A DNA stretch of 64,000 nucleotides from Methanothrix sp. (GTDB taxonomy: Archaea; Halobacteriota; Methanosarcinia; Methanotrichales; Methanotrichaceae): assembly GCA_017994055.1 (NCBI GenBank), contig JAGOLL010000001.1, positions 1 through 64,000 of the forward strand, given 5' to 3'. Below are positions 45,960 to 54,763 of the stretch, one piece after another (positions within the stretch are counted from its first letter, which is position 1; each line of letters starts with the position of its first letter). The translations under genes and the position numbers were made by a program. The notes beneath the pieces were generated by a model, which was not told where the DNA came from, ran no database searches, and worked only from the letters and a program-made list of their open reading frames with translations.

Positions 45960-45969
45960 TATTTAAATG
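45960..45969 (-). promoter_or_regulatory. TATA box of cold-shock gene
   Basis: The minus strand reads CATTTAAATA; predicted initiation near 45938, about 15 nt before the start codon. Confidence 0.5.
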
Positions 45970-46030
45970 TAGTGGCTGCTTGAGCTTGGCAATAGGCCAA
46001 TGGGCATATTCAAGGGCCCTTGCTCTGCTT

Positions 46031-47971
46031 CTATTCGCGAACCGATTCATCTCCACTCCGGCCGGATGAGCTCTTGGCCTTTTGAGCCGCTCCGGCAAGG
46101 ATCCTTCTCGCCCTCTCATCTGCTATGCATCCTTCAGCGCAATTCAGGCAGCGGTTGCACTTATTGCCATCGACGGCCATTGTGTCTGTTACAGATATGG
46201 CTCCCCGCGGGCAGTTCTTCTCGCAGATGCCGCATCCTGTACACATCTGAACTCGCAGTATGGTTCGGCAGACGGATTGAAGCAGCTCCTCCGCTTCCTC
46301 TCTTCCCGCTATGATCATGATCTGGCCGTTGGCAAAGACGGAAATCCTACCCGTATGCGTCTTCACCACTGCAGCACCCAGCTCTTCGGCGTTTTTTACC
46401 TCACCCAGGATGGGCAGAGCAGCGACCACCGAGGCAAATGGATGATTCTGCGGCGCGGAAAGCCTGGCTTCGATGGAATACTCCAGCCCGCAGGGCGATC
46501 TGCCTTTAACCGCCCTCAATTCCACCTCATCTATTCCGGCTGCGTCTAAGCTCAGATCTATGTTATGCTCTGCCGCCAGCTCTCTGATCTTGGGAGGATG
46601 CCTCTTCCAGCGCCAGAAGCCCCAATCCGCATATCTGTTGTCCAGATTGTTCTGCTTAGCCCAGCCATGGAGCCAGGCTGTCCAGCGCTGGTAGAGCATG
46701 GGATGGGTGACTTTGAGGGCGGCATACTCTGATTGCAGTGCTGCAGGGCAGAGCCAGCAGCCTATACGCTCCAGATCCTTCTGGTAAAGGGGATTGGGCT
46801 CTATGTCCTTCCAATACAGATAGAGCATGACCTCTATAGCCCGCCAGTTTCGGATGGGAGCGAGGGTGGTCTGGCCCGGAACATAGGGATTTCTCTCCAC
46901 AGGCCTTATGGTGGAGCGATTGAATGATTCATAGATCCGACGGCCTTCAATGGTCACGCAGCCTTTAGGATAGCTCTTTTTCAGGAAATCGGTCATTGGT
47001 CCCAGCTTATTGGTCTTGCAGCACCAGCGATAATCCTTGGCAGGGGGGCCGAAAATATTGACCTGCTGGAAGAAGCTGCTTTCGGCATCGATCTCCTTGA
47101 GCCTAAGTTTTCGAGCTTTAGCTATCTCTCGCACATATTCCACAGTCTCTGGAAACTCCAGGCCGGTGTTGATGAAGATGATCTCAGGACGGCTGATGAG
47201 CTTTTCTGCCAAGCAAAGGCAGGCCAGGCTATCCTTGCCACCGCTGAATGAGACATTGACTGCCAGCCGATTTCTGGAGAGGTAGCTCTTCATCTCCTTC
47301 AGGGCTGCCCTCTCCAGAGCCTGAAGATGATCGGCATTGGCCGCAACGGCATCCCGGATTGTAGGCCGCCTCTGGCTGAGGACAAAAGGGCTCTTGGTCA
47401 CATCCTTGATCCGAATGGAGACTCTGCCCTCCTCTCTCTGCCGAGCCACACCCACCCCGAAGAATTTCCCCATTCGCAGGACAAGGTTGTCGCCATCTTC
47501 AAGCCGATCTGGGCAGCTGATAATGGATTCCTCCGCCAGCCACTTGCCTTTGATGTGGCCCTTCAGAGCATTATCATTGCAGATGACCAGACCCTTCCTG
47601 GCCCGGTCGGCCAATAGAGCTGCTCCCCAGGACTCCAGATCCAGGCGAAAAGAGGCCATGGGCACATCAAACCACAGTGTAGCGATGTGTCTTCCATCCA
47701 GGATCACTTGGTCGCGACGGTCCATTCCTGCGATCTTATTGAGAAGGATAATTCTGCCATTTAAAAAATCCGAGCTGCCGTAGACCTCATCGAAAAGCTT
47801 TAAGAGGATCTCTCTTCCTCTATCTGAGCAGAGCCTGACGTCTCCTGGGGGAGAGAGTTGGATCCTGCGGGCGGTACTCTTGCAGACAGAGCATTCGTCG
47901 GAAAGCAGCGGCAGGTTGCATTGATCACACCAAAACAGCTCGCTCTTGCCTGGGGTGAATGTTTTGGGCAT
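46031..47971 (-). CDS. PAPS-reductase/PP-loop ATPase fused to zinc ribbon and 2[4Fe-4S] ferredoxin
   Basis: 646 aa multidomain protein. N-terminal zinc ribbon (CDQC, CSVC; residues 15-30), a middle region of possible RNA-binding (PUA-like) character (about 100-200), a PP-loop ATP pyrophosphatase domain with SFSGGKDSLACL (about 240-250), RWCCKTNKLGP and CWLCP as in PAPS reductases, and a C-terminal ferredoxin with CTGCGICEKNCP and CNRCLNCAEGC. Methanogens carry this family without assimilating sulfate, so a sulfur-transfer or RNA-thiolation role is more likely than PAPS reduction. Substrate unproven. Single gene. Confidence 0.82.
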   Translation of the reverse strand: MPKTFTPGKSELFWCDQCNLPLLSDECSVCKSTARRIQLSPPGDVRLCSDRGREILLKLFDEVYGSSDFLNGRIILLNKIAGMDRRDQVILDGRHIATLWFDVPMASFRLDLESWGAALLADRARKGLVICNDNALKGHIKGKWLAEESIISCPDRLEDGDNLVLRMGKFFGVGVARQREEGRVSIRIKDVTKSPFVLSQRRPTIRDAVAANADHLQALERAALKEMKSYLSRNRLAVNVSFSGGKDSLACLCLAEKLISRPEIIFINTGLEFPETVEYVREIAKARKLRLKEIDAESSFFQQVNIFGPPAKDYRWCCKTNKLGPMTDFLKKSYPKGCVTIEGRRIYESFNRSTIRPVERNPYVPGQTTLAPIRNWRAIEVMLYLYWKDIEPNPLYQKDLERIGCWLCPAALQSEYAALKVTHPMLYQRWTAWLHGWAKQNNLDNRYADWGFWRWKRHPPKIRELAAEHNIDLSLDAAGIDEVELRAVKGRSPCGLEYSIEARLSAPQNHPFASVVAALPILGEVKNAEELGAAVVKTHTGRISVFANGQIMIIAGREEAEELLQSVCRTILRVQMCTGCGICEKNCPRGAISVTDTMAVDGNKCNRCLNCAEGCIADERARRILAGAAQKAKSSSGRSGDESVRE

Positions 47972-48284
47972 GGGTCCCCTTTAGGTCCATCTGGCCGTAT
48001 TTAATTGCTTTCATCTCAAATTGAGGCGGGAAGAGGCTGGCGAATGGAACGCAATAGAATTTGGACATAGATGGATGATATCTTACAATCAATAGCTTTT
48101 AATATTGATATTATCTCTGAAAGAGAACAAAAATATAGCTCCGGCTGATCTGAGCTATCCCCTCCTCCGGAGCTTCTTTTTCGTCCTGATTCTACTGATC
48201 TTCAAGAGAATACTTCATAGATGGCGGACGCCTATGAGAGAGGAAATCGATTAGTTTATAAACCAATCTTCCTGCCAGATTAAT
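47972..48284. other. intergenic region with an ATCAAT inverted repeat
   Basis: No gene. It contains the promoter of the PAPS-reductase-like gene. Around 48097-48120 there is an inverted repeat ATCAAT / ATTGAT with an 11-nt AT-rich centre, a possible operator or TATA region for the minus-strand gene. Confidence 0.35.
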
Positions 48285-48719
48285 TCAGACCATCGGCCAT
48301 TTGGGCATATTTGGCCGGTCCATATACCAGAAGGTGTCATACCAAGCATCGACACCAAGGTGCATACTATCCCAGGGATAGCATTTGCTCTTGCATTCGA
48401 TCTTTTTTCCGTCCTCTATTGGAGGGCATATCGGATCAGGGCATTTGAACTCCGGGCAATTGGGCTCAGGGAATCCTAGCGGAGGGCAGATTAGAGGATT
48501 GCATTTAGCATCCTTTTTTACCGGTTTAGCTATCAGCGTGTTGTTGGCCTCGCTTCCAACTATCTCCAGCACCACATTATCCGCCGCAGAACTCTCAATT
48601 TTGGTATTATCTGCTTTGCTTCCCACAATATCCACGATTACAGAACCAGGTCCGCCGAATGCCTGGGCACTGCTTCCCAGAAGCATCAGCGATAAAGTCA
48701 ATACAATTAACAGCTTCAA
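48285..48719 (-). CDS. small secreted Cys-rich protein with D-I-V-G-S repeats, member 1
   Basis: 144 aa. Signal peptide (LIVLTLSLMLLGSSAQAF), then two repeats, IVDIVGSKADNTKI and VLEIVGSEANNTLI, about 24 residues apart, then a Pro/Cys-rich region with CPP, CPEFKC and CPDPIC and eight cysteines, and a tail with KCYPWDSM and several Trp/Tyr. No known domain recognised. TTG start after GGAGG. A TATA box lies about 75 bp upstream. It is a paralog of the next secreted protein (48890-49303) on the same strand. Probably cell-surface or sheath associated, by inference. Confidence 0.7.
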   Translation of the reverse strand: MKLLIVLTLSLMLLGSSAQAFGGPGSVIVDIVGSKADNTKIESSAADNVVLEIVGSEANNTLIAKPVKKDAKCNPLICPPLGFPEPNCPEFKCPDPICPPIEDGKKIECKSKCYPWDSMHLGVDAWYDTFWYMDRPNMPKWPMV

Positions 48720-48786
48720 CTTCCTTCCCCTCCATTGAACTTCAGGCTCGAATGGAATTGATTACATCTTATCATTTCAACCAAGG

Positions 48787-48799
48787 TTTTTATATAAAC
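48787..48799 (-). promoter_or_regulatory. TATA box of secreted repeat protein 1
   Basis: The minus strand reads GTTTATATAAAAA; initiation near 48768 would leave a leader of about 50 nt. Each of the two paralogs therefore has its own promoter. Confidence 0.5.
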
Positions 48800-48889
48800 T
48801 AAAAGTAGAAATATCTTTCGGATAGAAGCAATCCGAATTCAAGAATAATAACAAAAAATTAATTTGGAAGATATGTTCAATTAGAAATA

Positions 48890-49303
48890 TTACGCCCGAC
48901 TTCCCAGCACAAGAGGCTCGATCAGACCGCTCTTATGATCCGGGCTGCGTATGAACTGCCGGTTGTATCTGGTTGGAATATAAGAGCTCCAGGGATAGCA
49001 CAGCGGCCTGGTGAAATCATCCCAAGGCGTTGTATAGTGTTTCTCCTCGCCGCAAGGACCGCAATCCTTTCTATATTCTCTGCAACCGGGCTTTTTCCTT
49101 TGATCGGGATAAGCGATGTTAATATTGCTGACCGTGCTGCCCACAATGTCTACCCCTATCGCCGCTCCCTCCGGCACTATGATGCTGGTGTTGTTGGCCT
49201 TGCTTCCTATAATGTCCAGGCTGGTTTCAGGCGCGCCAGCAGCGGCATGCGCGATAGAAGCCCAAAGAATAAGCAAGCTGACCAGAACGAGTTGCTCTCT
49301 CAA
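48890..49303 (-). CDS. small secreted protein with D-I-x-G-S repeats, member 2
   Basis: 137 aa. Signal peptide (LVLVSLLILWASIAHAAAG), then repeats SLDIIGSKANNTSI and GVDIVGSTVSNINI about 27 residues apart, then CREYRKDCGPCGEEK and LCYPWSSYIPTRY. The repeats and the CYPW tail match its neighbour; the cysteine region is shorter. Start is a TTG after an AAAGGT site. Unknown function; no domain recognised outside the pair. Confidence 0.7.
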   Translation of the reverse strand: MREQLVLVSLLILWASIAHAAAGAPETSLDIIGSKANNTSIIVPEGAAIGVDIVGSTVSNINIAYPDQRKKPGCREYRKDCGPCGEEKHYTTPWDDFTRPLCYPWSSYIPTRYNRQFIRSPDHKSGLIEPLVLGSRA

Positions 49304-49402
49304 ACCTTTCGCCCCCTTTTATAATTAAGTCCAATAAAATGATTTTTAAGTAGAAAAACCTTTTGTTTGGAGCTTGGTGCGTTTGGAGCGGCGAAAAGCA
49401 TT

Positions 49403-49408
49403 AAATCA
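49403..49408 (+). promoter_or_regulatory. possible TATA element of Get3/ArsA gene
   Basis: TTAAAT centred about 25 bp before the ATG at 49431, which has no ribosome site. The combination suggests a leaderless transcript. Confidence 0.35.
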
Positions 49409-49430
49409 CCTTCAATCGGATTCTTCTCTC

Positions 49431-50333
49431 ATGAAATTGATTTATGTGGCAGGCAAAGGGGGAGTGGGAAAGAGCGTCTGCTCTGCTGCATCCGGCATCT
49501 GGCTGGCGGATCAGGGAAAAGAGACCCTGGTATTCTCCATGGACCCGGCTCATTCGCTATCGGACATATTCGATATCGATCTGGGAGGCAGCCCCAAGAA
49601 GATCAGAGAGCATCTTTATGCTTACGAGCCGGATCTGGGCCAGGAGGCAGGCGCTTTCTATCGCCGGTATAAGAGCATACTCTCCGCCCTCTTCGGCCTG
49701 TTCGAGGTGGAGGTGAGGCCGGATGATTTCGGCAGCATGCCCGGGGTCTCAGAGCTGATATTCATGGACAAATTAAACGATATCTATGTGGAGAAGAGAT
49801 ACGACTATGTGGTCATTGACTCTGCTCCCACCGCCATGGTCCTGCCGCTATTGCAGCTTCCTTCCATCACCACTGGATTCATCACCAGGGTCTTGGGCAT
49901 GAGGAATCGCTGGATGGGTGTGCTCGACCTTCTTGAGCCCGGCTTCGGCGAGCGCATACTCCTGGAGGTCAGGACCATGCGCCAGAAGGCAGAGACTATG
50001 AGAGGGGCGCTGCTTGATCCCAATACAGCAGCCATCACCGTGGTCACCATCCCGGAGAAGGCTGCGGTGGAGGAGAGCCGGAGGCTGATAGATACTGTTG
50101 AGTCGCATGGCGTCTCTGTCTCCACAATCGTCATCAACCACGTCATGCCCGACTGCGACTGCCGCTTCTGTAAAGACAAGAAGGCCTCTCAGATCTCTTA
50201 CATAGACCACCTGCGCCGCAGCTATAAGGACAAGGATATTGTCATCCTGCCGGACTACGGCGGGGAGGTCAAGGGCGAGGGCCTGATGAAGGTGGCCAGG
50301 GATCTCTGCAACCGGGAGAGGGTCCCAGTCTGA
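49431..50333 (+). CDS. Get3/ArsA family ATPase
   Basis: 300 aa deviant-Walker P-loop ATPase: MKLIYVAGKGGVGKS (signature lysine and P-loop), SMDPAHSLSDIFDIDL (switch I), VVIDSAPTAMVL (switch II), INHVMPDCDCRFC with a C-x-C-x2-C cluster near the place where Get3 has its C-x-x-C dimer zinc. Archaeal members bind tail-anchored membrane proteins; arsenite efflux is unlikely without ArsB or ArsD nearby. A longer TTG start at 49374 exists, but ATG 49431 gives the canonical N-terminus. Confidence 0.82.
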   Translation: MKLIYVAGKGGVGKSVCSAASGIWLADQGKETLVFSMDPAHSLSDIFDIDLGGSPKKIREHLYAYEPDLGQEAGAFYRRYKSILSALFGLFEVEVRPDDFGSMPGVSELIFMDKLNDIYVEKRYDYVVIDSAPTAMVLPLLQLPSITTGFITRVLGMRNRWMGVLDLLEPGFGERILLEVRTMRQKAETMRGALLDPNTAAITVVTIPEKAAVEESRRLIDTVESHGVSVSTIVINHVMPDCDCRFCKDKKASQISYIDHLRRSYKDKDIVILPDYGGEVKGEGLMKVARDLCNRERVPV

Positions 50334-50490
50334 AGTCCAAAAAAAGGTGGAATGGCGACAAGGTAGAGGATCGTGGAGAAAGCCGCCCTGGAAGAGCTAT
50401 TGATTCTGGCCGCGATGTGGAGCAGGATCAGTGAGATATGCCAGTAAGCCGGGCCGACCAGGTCTTAAATATCGGCAGGAGTATCTGGGC

Positions 50491-51201
50491 ATGATGGATC
50501 AAGGTATGATGGTCGATCCCGGTTGTTTGGATGGTAAAGATAAGAGAGATGCGGTGGTATCCTGGACGGGTGGAAAGGACGGATGCTATGCCTGCTATAA
50601 AGCTATGGCGGAAGGATATCTGATCACTCACCTCCTCAACTTCAGGAATGCCAAGAAGATCGGATCTCATGAGATCAATCCGATGGTAATTCAAGCCCAA
50701 TCCCAGGCCATCGGAATTCCTCTCATCCAGAGGAGCTTTCTCTCTTATGAGCAGGAGTTTAAAAATGTCGTCCTGGATCTCAGAGCCCAAGGAGTGAGGA
50801 TCGATGCAGCGGCATTCGGGCACATTGAGACTCATAAGATGCTGGTCGACAGAATTTGCAGGGATCTGGATATAAAGCTTATTTTGCCCCTCTGGAGGCA
50901 GAGATCAGAGAGCATATTGAGGCAGATCATAGATTCCGGATTTGAGGTGTTTATAGTCAGCATCAAGGATGGCTTGCTGGACAGGGAATGGCTGGGCCGG
51001 AGAATTGATGAGAATTTCTCAGAGGATCTGGCTGCTCTGGATGCATCCATAGATCCATGTGGCGAGAATGGGGAGTTTCACACTATCGTCACCGACGGCC
51101 CGATGTTCAAGAAGAAGATTGTAATATCGAAAAGCGAGCCGGTCTTGAGGGAAGGATACTGGTTCCTGAACATAAGCGGTTTTTCATTGCGAGGGAGATG
51201 A
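50491..51201 (+). CDS. Dph6-like ATP pyrophosphatase (diphthine-ammonia ligase family)
   Basis: 236 aa from the ATG at 50491 (AGGAG upstream). PP-loop VVSWTGGKDGCYACYKA, then the family end motif CGENGEFHTIVTDGPMF. The family includes Dph6, which amidates diphthine on elongation factor 2, and other archaeal MJ0570-type proteins; which one applies is not decided by sequence alone. Downstream of get3 with about 155 bp between. Confidence 0.78.
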   Translation: MMDQGMMVDPGCLDGKDKRDAVVSWTGGKDGCYACYKAMAEGYLITHLLNFRNAKKIGSHEINPMVIQAQSQAIGIPLIQRSFLSYEQEFKNVVLDLRAQGVRIDAAAFGHIETHKMLVDRICRDLDIKLILPLWRQRSESILRQIIDSGFEVFIVSIKDGLLDREWLGRRIDENFSEDLAALDASIDPCGENGEFHTIVTDGPMFKKKIVISKSEPVLREGYWFLNISGFSLRGR

Positions 51202-51575
51202 TGCTCTCATATCTCTAAAGGGCGGGAACGCCTCAAGCGTATCCAGAGGCATTAAACATATTCCCGTTTAAAAACTCGTCTTTTTTAGAGCTATGTATCA
51301 GGTTCTCTGTTTTTAGAAGAGCCATATGGGAAAAATCAACGGGTGAGACGTTCTCTGCCCACCCGTCGCATCGCTTTAATGGAGTGTTAGCTCAGTAATG
51401 GATCAAGAGCATATAAATGTTTCTATTAGATTTAAAAAATCAACTAATGATTAATCTTTTTAGCACTTATCAATAATTTTAAAGCCAATAGCTCAAGATA
51501 AATCATACAAAGAAAAGTTTTAATATAACATAAAACTACTCACAAGAACTAATTTATGAATAAGGAGGGATTAGG
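51202..51575. other. AT-rich intergenic region with a 7-bp hairpin
   Basis: No gene in 374 bp. It includes an inverted repeat ACGGGTG / CACCCGT (51339-51366, 14-nt loop), T-rich strings that could end the Dph6-like transcript (CTTTTTT near 51278), and a TATA-like AT-rich segment (about 51515-51535) before the secreted protein gene. Confidence 0.45.
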
Positions 51576-52577
51576 ATAAAAGAGTTATCTGCCATTGGAT
51601 CGGGGCTAATTTTGCTCCTGCTTATTACGGGAATTTCCTGGGCAGGGGAATTCGACTACAATCCAGGTCAAGAGGCGATAAAGTACAAGCATGAGATGAC
51701 GGACGATGTAACCGGGGAGGGATATGTAAAGGAATACAAGAGAATAAATACCAATAACCTCTCCCTATTCCAGTACTCACATGGCAGCGGCACTATTGAT
51801 CAGGCTGATATTTTAAATAGCGAGCAAAAAACAACTCACTCAAACTCCTACTGGATCTATAATTGGGAGAAAAGCGGTGGATACAACTTCAGAGAGAAAC
51901 CATCGGGTGCTAACAGCGTTATCTCCTACACTAGACAATATGACAATATCCAGTCTCCTACAAGATTTGCCTGGGGAACGGGCTATTACGCTGCAAATCC
52001 TATTGGCATAAATTCCTTGCTTAAAGATAAGACCGTAGGCAAGAGCTATCAGGAAGCTGCTTCAATGCATCGGCAGATAGAATATGCCCATGCAGTACAT
52101 GGAGATATTGCGGTGGATATCAATTGCACCGGAGCAACTGTTGATGCAGATGGCAAGGGCACACTCAACATGAGGATAGACGATGATGTGACTCAGGGTA
52201 CGCTGCATGTAGGCGAACTAGTCTCAAATCCCAAGTTGCTTAAATTCACACAATCTGGAGCTACACCTTTTGGCCATATAGCTGCAATAAAGGATCCCAT
52301 AATCGAGGTCGACAACGATTACATAGGAAACTTCCAGGTACAGAAGACCATGAAGCTGGAGATCACCAAGAGCAAGAGCTCCTGGGCTGAAGACTGGCTT
52401 CCCTGCTGCCATGGCGGCTTTTTCGACATGCTTTCATATAAATTCGATAAACAGTATGCCGGCCAGAAAGGGATATTCGACTGCACCTGCCGGAACACTT
52501 CCATCTCCACCATGAAGCCCAAGTGGAACACCAGCCAGGCCCAGTTCCCAACTGAAGATTATAGGTACGTGCCCTGA
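51576..52577 (+). CDS. secreted protein of unknown function, apparent ATA start
   Basis: 333 aa if translation begins at the ATA codon at 51576, which stands 6 nt after a strong GGAGGG site. This gives the signal peptide (M)KELSAIGSGLILLLLITG ending at SWAGEF. The first ATG/GTG/TTG in frame is the TTG at 51612, inside the hydrophobic core and without a ribosome site. The mature part is rich in Tyr, Asn and Thr, predicted beta-rich, with a late Cys group (WLPCCHGG, FDCTCR). Not recognised. It lies 36 bp before an ABC importer operon on the same strand and may share its transcript. Confidence 0.65.
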   Translation: MKELSAIGSGLILLLLITGISWAGEFDYNPGQEAIKYKHEMTDDVTGEGYVKEYKRINTNNLSLFQYSHGSGTIDQADILNSEQKTTHSNSYWIYNWEKSGGYNFREKPSGANSVISYTRQYDNIQSPTRFAWGTGYYAANPIGINSLLKDKTVGKSYQEAASMHRQIEYAHAVHGDIAVDINCTGATVDADGKGTLNMRIDDDVTQGTLHVGELVSNPKLLKFTQSGATPFGHIAAIKDPIIEVDNDYIGNFQVQKTMKLEITKSKSSWAEDWLPCCHGGFFDMLSYKFDKQYAGQKGIFDCTCRNTSISTMKPKWNTSQAQFPTEDYRYVP

Positions 52578-52613
52578 GCTGGAATCCATATCTCATTTTT
52601 AGGAGAATACGAC

Positions 52614-53669
52614 ATGAAATCTATCGCGCATATGATGTTTGTGCTGGGGCTGATAATATCCCTGGCTTTCAGTACTGCTATGGCTGCGGACAGCAATGGT
52701 AACAAGACCATTCAGATCACAGACGATCGGGGAAGGACCATCGACATTCCTTATCCCTGCCAGAGGATAGTCTTCTTGGTAGAAAATGCCATGAATACCA
52801 TGTATGCCGTGGGCGGAGCAGATCATATCGCCGGCATTGGCGATATCTGGATGCCGGAGCAGCGCGAGCCCCTCTTCCGGGCCATAGATCCCGGCTTTGA
52901 CCAGAAGGTCAGGATCTCCAAGGAGGGAGGAATGGTCAACCTGGAGACCCTGGCCAAGGCCAATCCCCAGCTTGTGGTTTTGTGGTCAGTGGACTGGGAC
53001 GATGATGTGACCCGCTCCATTGAAGAGAACCTTGCCGTTCCCACCTACGGCGTATTTATCGACAGCACAGCGGATCTGCACAGGCAGGCTGAGATCTTCG
53101 GCCGGATCATTGGAAATGAGAGCCGCGCTGCCAGGGTCGTGGACATCATGACCGAATATGAGAAGAAAGTCACCGATGTAACCTCTGCCATGGCCGATAC
53201 GGAAAAGCCCAAGGTCTACTGGATGTGGGGCGATATCCTGGGCACGGCTGGCCTTAACAGCACCGCCAATGAGCTGATAGAAAAGGCCGGCGGTGTGAAC
53301 GTCATGCAGTACTGGAGCAATGAGACTCGGAGCATGGAGCATCCCAATCTGAACCTGGAGTCTCTGGTGCAGCTGAATCCCGATGTGATCTACATGTGGT
53401 ACAACACCAATTTGGATCCAGAGGATGTGATCAGCGGCAAGGATTTCGAGGGCTGGAAGGAGATAAATGCGGTCAAGAACGGCAGGGTATTCGAGGTCCA
53501 GAATCCATTGATATTCGACTTCCATACGCCAAGGTATCCTCTGGCTCTGATGATCATGGCCAAGGAGATAAACCCGGACAAATTCCAGGACCTTGATCTG
53601 GACGCGGAGATCGACGGCATGTTCGTTGATCTTTACTCCGTGCATTATCCCGGTTTCGCGGCGGCATAG
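52614..53669 (+). CDS. ABC importer substrate-binding protein, iron-chelate/corrinoid type
   Basis: 351 aa exported periplasmic-binding protein of the FepB/BtuF class (PF01497 fold): signal peptide (MMFVLGLIISLAFSTAMA), ITDDRGRTIDIPYPCQRIV, then LETLAKANPQLVVLW and LESLVQLNPDVIYMW, the paired strand motif of the class. AGGAG precedes the ATG. First gene of a binding protein / permease / ATPase operon. The substrate may be ferric chelate or a corrinoid; the sequence does not decide. Confidence 0.88.
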   Translation: MKSIAHMMFVLGLIISLAFSTAMAADSNGNKTIQITDDRGRTIDIPYPCQRIVFLVENAMNTMYAVGGADHIAGIGDIWMPEQREPLFRAIDPGFDQKVRISKEGGMVNLETLAKANPQLVVLWSVDWDDDVTRSIEENLAVPTYGVFIDSTADLHRQAEIFGRIIGNESRAARVVDIMTEYEKKVTDVTSAMADTEKPKVYWMWGDILGTAGLNSTANELIEKAGGVNVMQYWSNETRSMEHPNLNLESLVQLNPDVIYMWYNTNLDPEDVISGKDFEGWKEINAVKNGRVFEVQNPLIFDFHTPRYPLALMIMAKEINPDKFQDLDLDAEIDGMFVDLYSVHYPGFAAA

Positions 53670-53695
53670 ATCTCGGGCGGGATAGGAAGAAGCTG

Positions 53696-54763
53696 ATGTA
53701 CAGCGGCCCCTGCAGATGGACGAGACTCTTGGGGAGGCTTCGCCTATCCCGGATTTTTATCGATAAGAGGGCCTTTCTTGCCGCTTTCGCTCTTCTGATG
53801 CCCCTGCCTGCTTTCTTGATCTCAATGAACATAGGGACCTACCCCCTATCCGGTCCTGAGCTGGCGGAGATCATCTTCTCCAGGCTCATGGGTCACAGCC
53901 ATAGCCTCCCCCCGGTCTATGATATAGTTGTATTCAGCATCCGTCTGCCTCGAATCCTGCTGGCCATGCTGGCAGGAGCCGCTTTATCCATATCGGGGGC
54001 GACCTTGCAGGGCATTTTCAGAAATCCCCTGGTCAGCCCCTTCATACTGGGGCTGTCCTCCGGTGCCGCCTTCGGCGCTGCTCTGGCCATGTCTGTATTT
54101 CCCTGGATGCCCCTTCAGATAGGAGCCTTCTCTTTCAGCCTGCTGGCAGTGGGCTCTTCCTATCTCATGGCCAGGCACAAAGGAGAGGTGCCGGTAATAT
54201 CTCTGGTTTTGGCTGGAGTAGTGGTATCATCGGTATTTGGGGCTTTGCTTGCCATCATTCAGATTGCTGTAGATGCCCGCTCCTTGCAGAGCATCGTCTA
54301 CTGGAATATGGGCACGCTGTCCACCGCCTCCTGGTCCAAGGTAGATCTGGCTGCACCGTGGGTCCTGATTGGCGGCTTGATCATCATTGCTCTGCGCTGG
54401 AGGCTGAATGTCCTGGCTATAGGAGAGGAGGAAGCCAGATCGGTGGGAATGAACCTGGAGAGGTACAAGGTCGTCTTCATCGTCACAGCCACCCTGGTGG
54501 CTTCTGCCGTGGTTGCTGTAGCTGGAATAATCGGCCTGGTGGGCCTGATCGTCCCCCACATGGTACGCATGGTCTTCGGGCCGGATCACCGGACTCTGAT
54601 TCCCCTCTCCCTCACCCTGGGGGCCTCCTTTCTGGTGCTGGTGGATGATGTGGCCCGAGCTGCCTTCAGCTTCGAGGTTCCGGTGGGAATCATCACCACC
54701 CTCCTTGGCGCTCCGGTCTTCATCTATCTTCTCAGAACAACCCGGGCCGGAGGTTGGGAATGA
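53696..54763 (+). CDS. ABC importer permease, FecCD/BtuC family
   Basis: 355 aa, about ten membrane helices, with family blocks RLPRILLAMLAGAALSISGA, GNPLVSP-like RNPLVSPFILGLSSGAAFGA, VGLIVPHMVRMVFGPDHR (coupling helix) and PVGIITTLLGAPVFIYLL. It forms a homodimer with the adjacent ATPase. The ATPase gene starts inside its stop codon. Confidence 0.9.
   Translation: MYSGPCRWTRLLGRLRLSRIFIDKRAFLAAFALLMPLPAFLISMNIGTYPLSGPELAEIIFSRLMGHSHSLPPVYDIVVFSIRLPRILLAMLAGAALSISGATLQGIFRNPLVSPFILGLSSGAAFGAALAMSVFPWMPLQIGAFSFSLLAVGSSYLMARHKGEVPVISLVLAGVVVSSVFGALLAIIQIAVDARSLQSIVYWNMGTLSTASWSKVDLAAPWVLIGGLIIIALRWRLNVLAIGEEEARSVGMNLERYKVVFIVTATLVASAVVAVAGIIGLVGLIVPHMVRMVFGPDHRTLIPLSLTLGASFLVLVDDVARAAFSFEVPVGIITTLLGAPVFIYLLRTTRAGGWE

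Noticed and set aside
46031-47971. Assignment as sulfate-assimilation PAPS reductase
   Set aside because: The extra zinc ribbon and ferredoxin domains and the absence of sulfate activation genes nearby make that role unlikely; left as family-level call.
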